Of a stretch of 64,000 nt of DNA, positions 60,363 to 64,000 are shown in pieces. Position 1 is the stretch's first letter; every line of letters starts with the position of its first letter. The notes under the pieces were generated by a model. It had not been told where the DNA came from, ran no database searches, and saw nothing but the letters and a program-made list of their open reading frames with translations. The position numbers and the translations under genes are program-made. Origin of the DNA: an uncultured Gammaproteobacteria bacterium (GTDB lineage Bacteria > Pseudomonadota > Gammaproteobacteria > Enterobacterales > Psychrobiaceae); NCBI GenBank assembly GCA_913060565.1, contig CAJXRU010000007.1, positions 1 through 64,000 of the forward strand, written 5' to 3'.

Positions 60363-60991
60363 TATTTCAATCGAATTTCGCGTTCTGCATCAGTCAATGA
60401 TGCTTGGAACGATTCACGTTCGAATACGCGTTGCATGTATAAACGTAGTTCTTTACTTGCGTTGCCAGTTAACTCGATGCCTAGCTCAGGTAAACGCCAT
60501 AATAGCGGTGCTAAACAACAATCAACTAAACTAAAGTCTTCACTCATAAAGTAAGGCATTTCAGCAAAGATAGGAGCAATAGCGGTTAACTCTTCACTAA
60601 GTTGCTTACGAGCACCTTCGCTCTTAGAACCATCAAGTTCGATTAATTCAACAAGTGAATACCAATCTTGTTCAATGCGATGCATCATTAGACGGCTCTT
60701 AGCACGTGCAACTGGATAAACAGGCATCAATGGCGGATGTGGGAATCGCTCGTCCAAGTACTCCATCACGATGTCAGCCTTATAAAGCACTAGATCACGG
60801 TCAACTAACGTAGGCACGTTGTTATATGGATTAACTTCAATGAGTTCTTCAGGAAGGTTATCTGGGTCTACCTGCTTGATATCAACGTTAACGCCTTTTT
60901 CAGCTAATACGATACGTACTTGGTGACTCTTCATGTCTTTTGCGCCTGAATACAGCTGCATTACTGAACGCTTGTTGGCAGTTACGGCCAT
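60362..60991 (-). CDS. sspA: Stringent starvation protein A
   Basis: 209-residue glutathione-S-transferase-like protein that binds RNA polymerase and alters transcription under starvation or acid stress. Thioredoxin-like N-terminal domain ([58 protein letters not shown]) and a helical C-terminal domain ([30 protein letters not shown]). First gene of sspAB, which follows petABC in the common gammaproteobacterial order. Confidence 0.96.
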   Translation of the reverse strand: MAVTANKRSVMQLYSGAKDMKSHQVRIVLAEKGVNVDIKQVDPDNLPEELIEVNPYNNVPTLVDRDLVLYKADIVMEYLDERFPHPPLMPVYPVARAKSRLMMHRIEQDWYSLVELIELDGSKSEGARKQLSEELTAIAPIFAEMPYFMSEDFSLVDCCLAPLLWRLPELGIELTGNASKELRLYMQRVFERESFQASLTDAEREIRLK

Positions 60992-61152
60992 TGATACACT
61001 CCAATTTGTTTAATTTTCAATTTACTTAATTAACGTTGTAATCAAGTCCTCGATGATGGCGCCTAGTATAGCAGCATTTGCAAAATTGATGGAGTTTTAC
61101 GACTCAATCGCTTTGCTAGCTTAGCCTAGGTCGATGTCAATGCTTTGGAGAC

Positions 61153-61180
61153 AAAAAGGAGAGCCGAGGCTCTCCTTTTT
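61153..61180 (-). terminator. Rho-independent terminator of the petABC operon
   Basis: AAAAAGGAGAGCC-GA-GGCTCTCCTTTTT is a perfect 13-bp inverted repeat ending in a T run on the minus strand, 28 bases after the petC stop. Confidence 0.93.
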
Positions 61181-61208
61181 AATTAACTTAAATGCTTACT
61201 AATAATGA

Positions 61209-61955
61209 TTAGTGAACATCTCTCCAGTATTCTTTCTTAAGTAAGTAAGAAAGAATGAAGAAGATAGCTAGGAAACCTAGTACCCATTTACCAGTATTTT
61301 GGCGCTCAAGCTTTGATGGCTCACTTGCGTAAGTTAAGAAGTTAGTAATATCACGTACAGCAATATCAAACTCATCATCGCTCATCTCACCTGAACCGTC
61401 AGTGGTGATAATAGCTAGACCATGCTCATCTTTTACAAGGACACGATTACCATCAGCATCAGTTGTAAATTCAGCCGTTGGAACACCTTGTAAGCTCTGA
61501 AGAACATGCGGCATACCAACATCTTTAAAGAGGCTGTTATTTACACCAAATGGACGTTCAGGATCAGCATAAAAGCTCTTTAGGTACGTATAAACAAAAT
61601 CAGTACCACGAACGCGCGTAATCATCGTTAAATCAGGAGGTGTTTGACCGAACCATTTAGCGCCTTGCTCGTCATCTACTGAGTTATACATCAGATTACC
61701 CACTTTCACGCCTGTGAAAATCAAGTTATCAATCATTTGCTCATCAGTAATACCAATATCGCGAGCAACACGATTATAACGTTGATAGCGAGTATCATGA
61801 CAACCGAAACAGTAATTCATGAACAGTTTAGCACCGTTTTGTAATGACTCTTTATCAGTCAAATCAATTGGCGCTTTCATTGTTGGAGCGCCACCGCCTG
61901 CTGCCATTGCCAATGTCGGGAGCAATGCAACTAATGCAATAATTAACTTTTTCAT
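61209..61955 (-). CDS. petC: Ubiquinol-cytochrome c reductase, cytochrome c1
   Basis: 248-residue haem subunit of the bc1 complex. Signal peptide (about 18 residues, ending AMA), haem-binding CFGCH (CxxCH) near residue 50, an axial Met in the GMPHVLQ region, and one C-terminal transmembrane helix (about 225-243). It hands electrons to soluble cytochrome c. The start codon overlaps the petB stop (TAATG). Confidence 0.95.
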   Translation of the reverse strand: MKKLIIALVALLPTLAMAAGGGAPTMKAPIDLTDKESLQNGAKLFMNYCFGCHDTRYQRYNRVARDIGITDEQMIDNLIFTGVKVGNLMYNSVDDEQGAKWFGQTPPDLTMITRVRGTDFVYTYLKSFYADPERPFGVNNSLFKDVGMPHVLQSLQGVPTAEFTTDADGNRVLVKDEHGLAIITTDGSGEMSDDEFDIAVRDITNFLTYASEPSKLERQNTGKWVLGFLAIFFILSYLLKKEYWRDVH

Positions 61956-63220
61956 TAGTGTGAAATCCTCTCTGGTAATGGCTTCGTTTTCTCATTTTTA
62001 CTGTAGAACCACAGTGCAATGAAGAAACCAAAGTAACCAACACTCGTCACCATACCTAAGAAATTATTAAGTGGTGAAGCAGCTTTAGTACCTAAAATAC
62101 CTAGCACGACAAAACAAATACAAAACTGAATAAGGTTAACTTTATGTGCTGTCGAACGATAACGTACAGATTTAACTGTTCCGCGATCAAACCAAGGTAA
62201 TAAGAATAACATTACAATAGCGCCAAACATTAAACCGGCACCCATTAACTTATCAGGGATAACACGTAAGATTGTGTAGAACGGACCGAAATACCACACT
62301 GGCGCAATATGCTCAGGCGTCTTCAACGGATTTGCTGGTTCGAAGTTTGGTTTTTCTAAGAAATAACCACCGCCTTCTGGTGCAAAGAAAATTACCGCAC
62401 AGAAGAAGAATAAGAAACCAACAACACCCATAATATCTTTAACAGAATAATAAGGATGGAAAGGAACCGCATCAACAATGTCGTACTTCTCGCTGTATTG
62501 CTTGTGGTAAGTAAACTTGCTTAATTCTTCAGGAGCAACACTGCCCTTAGGCTTTTTAATCTCAATGCCTTCAGGATTGTTTGAACCGACTTCGTGCAAT
62601 GCAACGATGTGCAGGAATACTAAAATAACTAATACTAACGGCAATGCAATAACGTGTAACGCGAAGAAGCGATTTAACGTAGCACCAGAGATAACGTAAT
62701 CACCACGAATCCATAATGTTAAATCATCACCAATCACAGGGATTGCGCCAAATAGTGAGATAATTACCTGTGCGCCCCAGAACGACATATTACCCCAAGG
62801 TAATAAGTAACCCATAAAGCCTTCAGCCATTAAGACAAGATAAATGAACATACCGAACAACCACAATAATTCACGTGGTTTTTGGTATGAGCCATACATC
62901 ATGCCACGAAGCATATGTAGGTAAACAACAACGAAGAATGCAGATGCACCTGTTGAATGCATATAGCGCAGTAACCAACCGTATTCAACATCACGCATGA
63001 TGTATTCAACTGATGCAAAAGCTTCTGCACCTGATGGCGTGTAGTTCATTGTTAACCAAATACCCGTTAGGATCTGATTAACGAGTACTAGCATTGCTAA
63101 AGAACCAAAGAAATACCAAAAGTTAAAGTTAACAGGCGCAGGGTATTGACCCACGTGCTTGTTAAACGTTTCGGTCATTGGAATGCGTTTATCAATCCAA
63201 TTTACGATATTAGTCAGCAT
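61955..63220 (-). CDS. petB: Ubiquinol-cytochrome c reductase, cytochrome b
   Basis: 421-residue membrane subunit with eight or more helices. Haem-ligand His residues lie in RYMHSTGASAFFVVVYLHMLRG and ALHVIALPLVLVILVFLHIVALH, and the quinol-oxidation PEWY-type motif appears as PVWYFGPFYTILR. The length is that of the full mitochondrial-type protein. Middle gene of petABC, with TAATG junctions on both sides. Confidence 0.96.
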   Translation of the reverse strand: MLTNIVNWIDKRIPMTETFNKHVGQYPAPVNFNFWYFFGSLAMLVLVNQILTGIWLTMNYTPSGAEAFASVEYIMRDVEYGWLLRYMHSTGASAFFVVVYLHMLRGMMYGSYQKPRELLWLFGMFIYLVLMAEGFMGYLLPWGNMSFWGAQVIISLFGAIPVIGDDLTLWIRGDYVISGATLNRFFALHVIALPLVLVILVFLHIVALHEVGSNNPEGIEIKKPKGSVAPEELSKFTYHKQYSEKYDIVDAVPFHPYYSVKDIMGVVGFLFFFCAVIFFAPEGGGYFLEKPNFEPANPLKTPEHIAPVWYFGPFYTILRVIPDKLMGAGLMFGAIVMLFLLPWFDRGTVKSVRYRSTAHKVNLIQFCICFVVLGILGTKAASPLNNFLGMVTSVGYFGFFIALWFYSKNEKTKPLPERISH

Positions 63221-63813
63221 TATGCATCTCCCTTATCAACACCGATGAGTAACACGCCATTGTCTAAGTAACTATGAGGTGGAACAACAAGGTTTAATGG
63301 TGCAGGAACATTGTTAAATACACGTCCAGCCATATCAAATTTCGAACCGTGACATGGACAGAAGAAACCGTTTGCAACGCCTTCAACGATTTCGTTGAAG
63401 TCACCAGCACGGTACGTAGGAGCACAACCTAGATGAGTACAAACACCTAATGCCACTAAGAATTCTGGATTTGGTGAACGGTGGCTATTAACCGCGTATT
63501 CTGGTTGTTGGTCTTCAATTGAATCAGGATCTTTTAACTGATCATTGTGCCCTGATTTCAACTGCTCTAATACTTCATCAGTACGGCGAACAACATATAC
63601 CGGCTTACCACGCCATTTAACCCTAACTAACTGTCCAGGCGACATTTTGCTTACATCGTACTCCACTGGAGCACCTGCAGCTTTTGCCTTTTCACTTGGG
63701 TTCCACGATTTGATAAAAGGTACAGCAACACCTACGGTGCCAGCACCACCAACCACTGCCGTAGCAAGGGTTAGAAAGCGGCGACGACCATTGTTCTCTG
63801 GCGCACTACTCAT
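63220..63813 (-). CDS. petA: Ubiquinol-cytochrome c reductase, Rieske iron-sulfur subunit
   Basis: About 197 residues. N-terminal Tat-type signal/anchor (GRRRFLTLATAVVGGAG), then the Rieske domain with both cluster boxes: CTHLGC and CPCHGSKF (two Cys and two His holding the 2Fe-2S). It oxidises ubiquinol and passes electrons to cytochrome c1. ATG 63813 is chosen because AGGAG lies eight bases upstream; ATG 63819 would leave only two bases. First gene of petABC. Confidence 0.96.
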   Translation of the reverse strand: MSSAPENNGRRRFLTLATAVVGGAGTVGVAVPFIKSWNPSEKAKAAGAPVEYDVSKMSPGQLVRVKWRGKPVYVVRRTDEVLEQLKSGHNDQLKDPDSIEDQQPEYAVNSHRSPNPEFLVALGVCTHLGCAPTYRAGDFNEIVEGVANGFFCPCHGSKFDMAGRVFNNVPAPLNLVVPPHSYLDNGVLLIGVDKGDA

Positions 63814-64000
63814 CCACATATCTCCTGTTTAGATGCTTGGGGAAAGCATCACTATATTTACGGTTATTATTCTAATCGACAAAAATCAGCTTAAAAAAGC
63901 TAACTCACCTTAGTGTTTTAGTTTTTAAATTAATAACGACTAAAGCCAATTCTGCCTAGCAGACAGAAAATTTTACAAATTATAAGCGTTTTAAAACGAA
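63814..64000. other. Upstream region of petABC
   Basis: About 190 AT-rich bases up to the window edge; it should hold the petABC promoter. I see no clear -35/-10 pair and no gene. Confidence 0.35.

Overview
This AT-rich window comes from a marine gammaproteobacterium of the order Alteromonadales, most likely the Colwellia/Thalassotalea group. That placement is inferred from protein style and gene order: gltBD, mtnN beside a CbiB-like gene, the GntR-type methylcitrate operon, the lpoA-yraN-diaA-dolP block, sspAB next to petABC, and a large Oar-like TonB-dependent receptor. The two ends are core chromosome. No integrase, transposase, tRNA, rRNA, CRISPR array or prophage gene was seen.

Layout. 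1-9 kb: end of an unidentified gene, then glutamate synthase (gltB, gltD) and an mtnN-cbiB-hydrolase operon. 9-13 kb: a TonB-dependent receptor and a DUF3016 protein. 13-20.4 kb: the leftward 2-methylcitrate operon (GntR regulator, prpB, prpC, acnD, prpF) for propionyl-CoA oxidation, with two palindrome-rich repeat elements in its spacers. 20.4-24.6 kb: an accessory patch with three paralogous membrane proteins (two with zinc ribbons), facing an ECF sigma / anti-sigma / PDZ-protein module that is broken in two places. 24.6-32.7 kb: two exported peptidases, a SigZ-like sigma factor, and an RND efflux operon with an FMN oxidoreductase, divergent from soxR across a near-perfect SoxR box. 32.9-42.4 kb: an LplT-PlsC fusion, an amidase, a class III aminotransferase, manC, manB and a diguanylate cyclase.

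The most interesting region is 42.4-51.9 kb. Ten leftward genes, most overlapping or separated by a few bases, read as one operon: outer-membrane-type protein, cellulose-synthase-like GT2, polytopic GT-C glycosyltransferase, DPM1-like GT2, DUF547 protein, DUF2064/TIGR04282 transferase, arsenite methyltransferase ArsM, a radical SAM enzyme, a thioredoxin-type arsenate reductase and an MTA-phosphorylase homologue. Together they suggest an assembly line from arsenate to an arsenosugar and on to a glycosylated or lipid-linked product, with no arsenic efflux gene inside the operon. The chemistry after ArsM is inferred.

52-64 kb: a PAS-PAS-GGDEF-EAL protein; the RNase P RNA gene (rnpB, minus strand), followed by two degenerate tandem copies of its 3' end; rsmI; lpoA-yraN-diaA-dolP; sspA-sspB; and the cytochrome bc1 operon petABC. 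Start codons were moved from the longest possible reading frame wherever a Shine-Dalgarno sequence, signal peptide or family N-terminus argued for it, and each such choice is noted.
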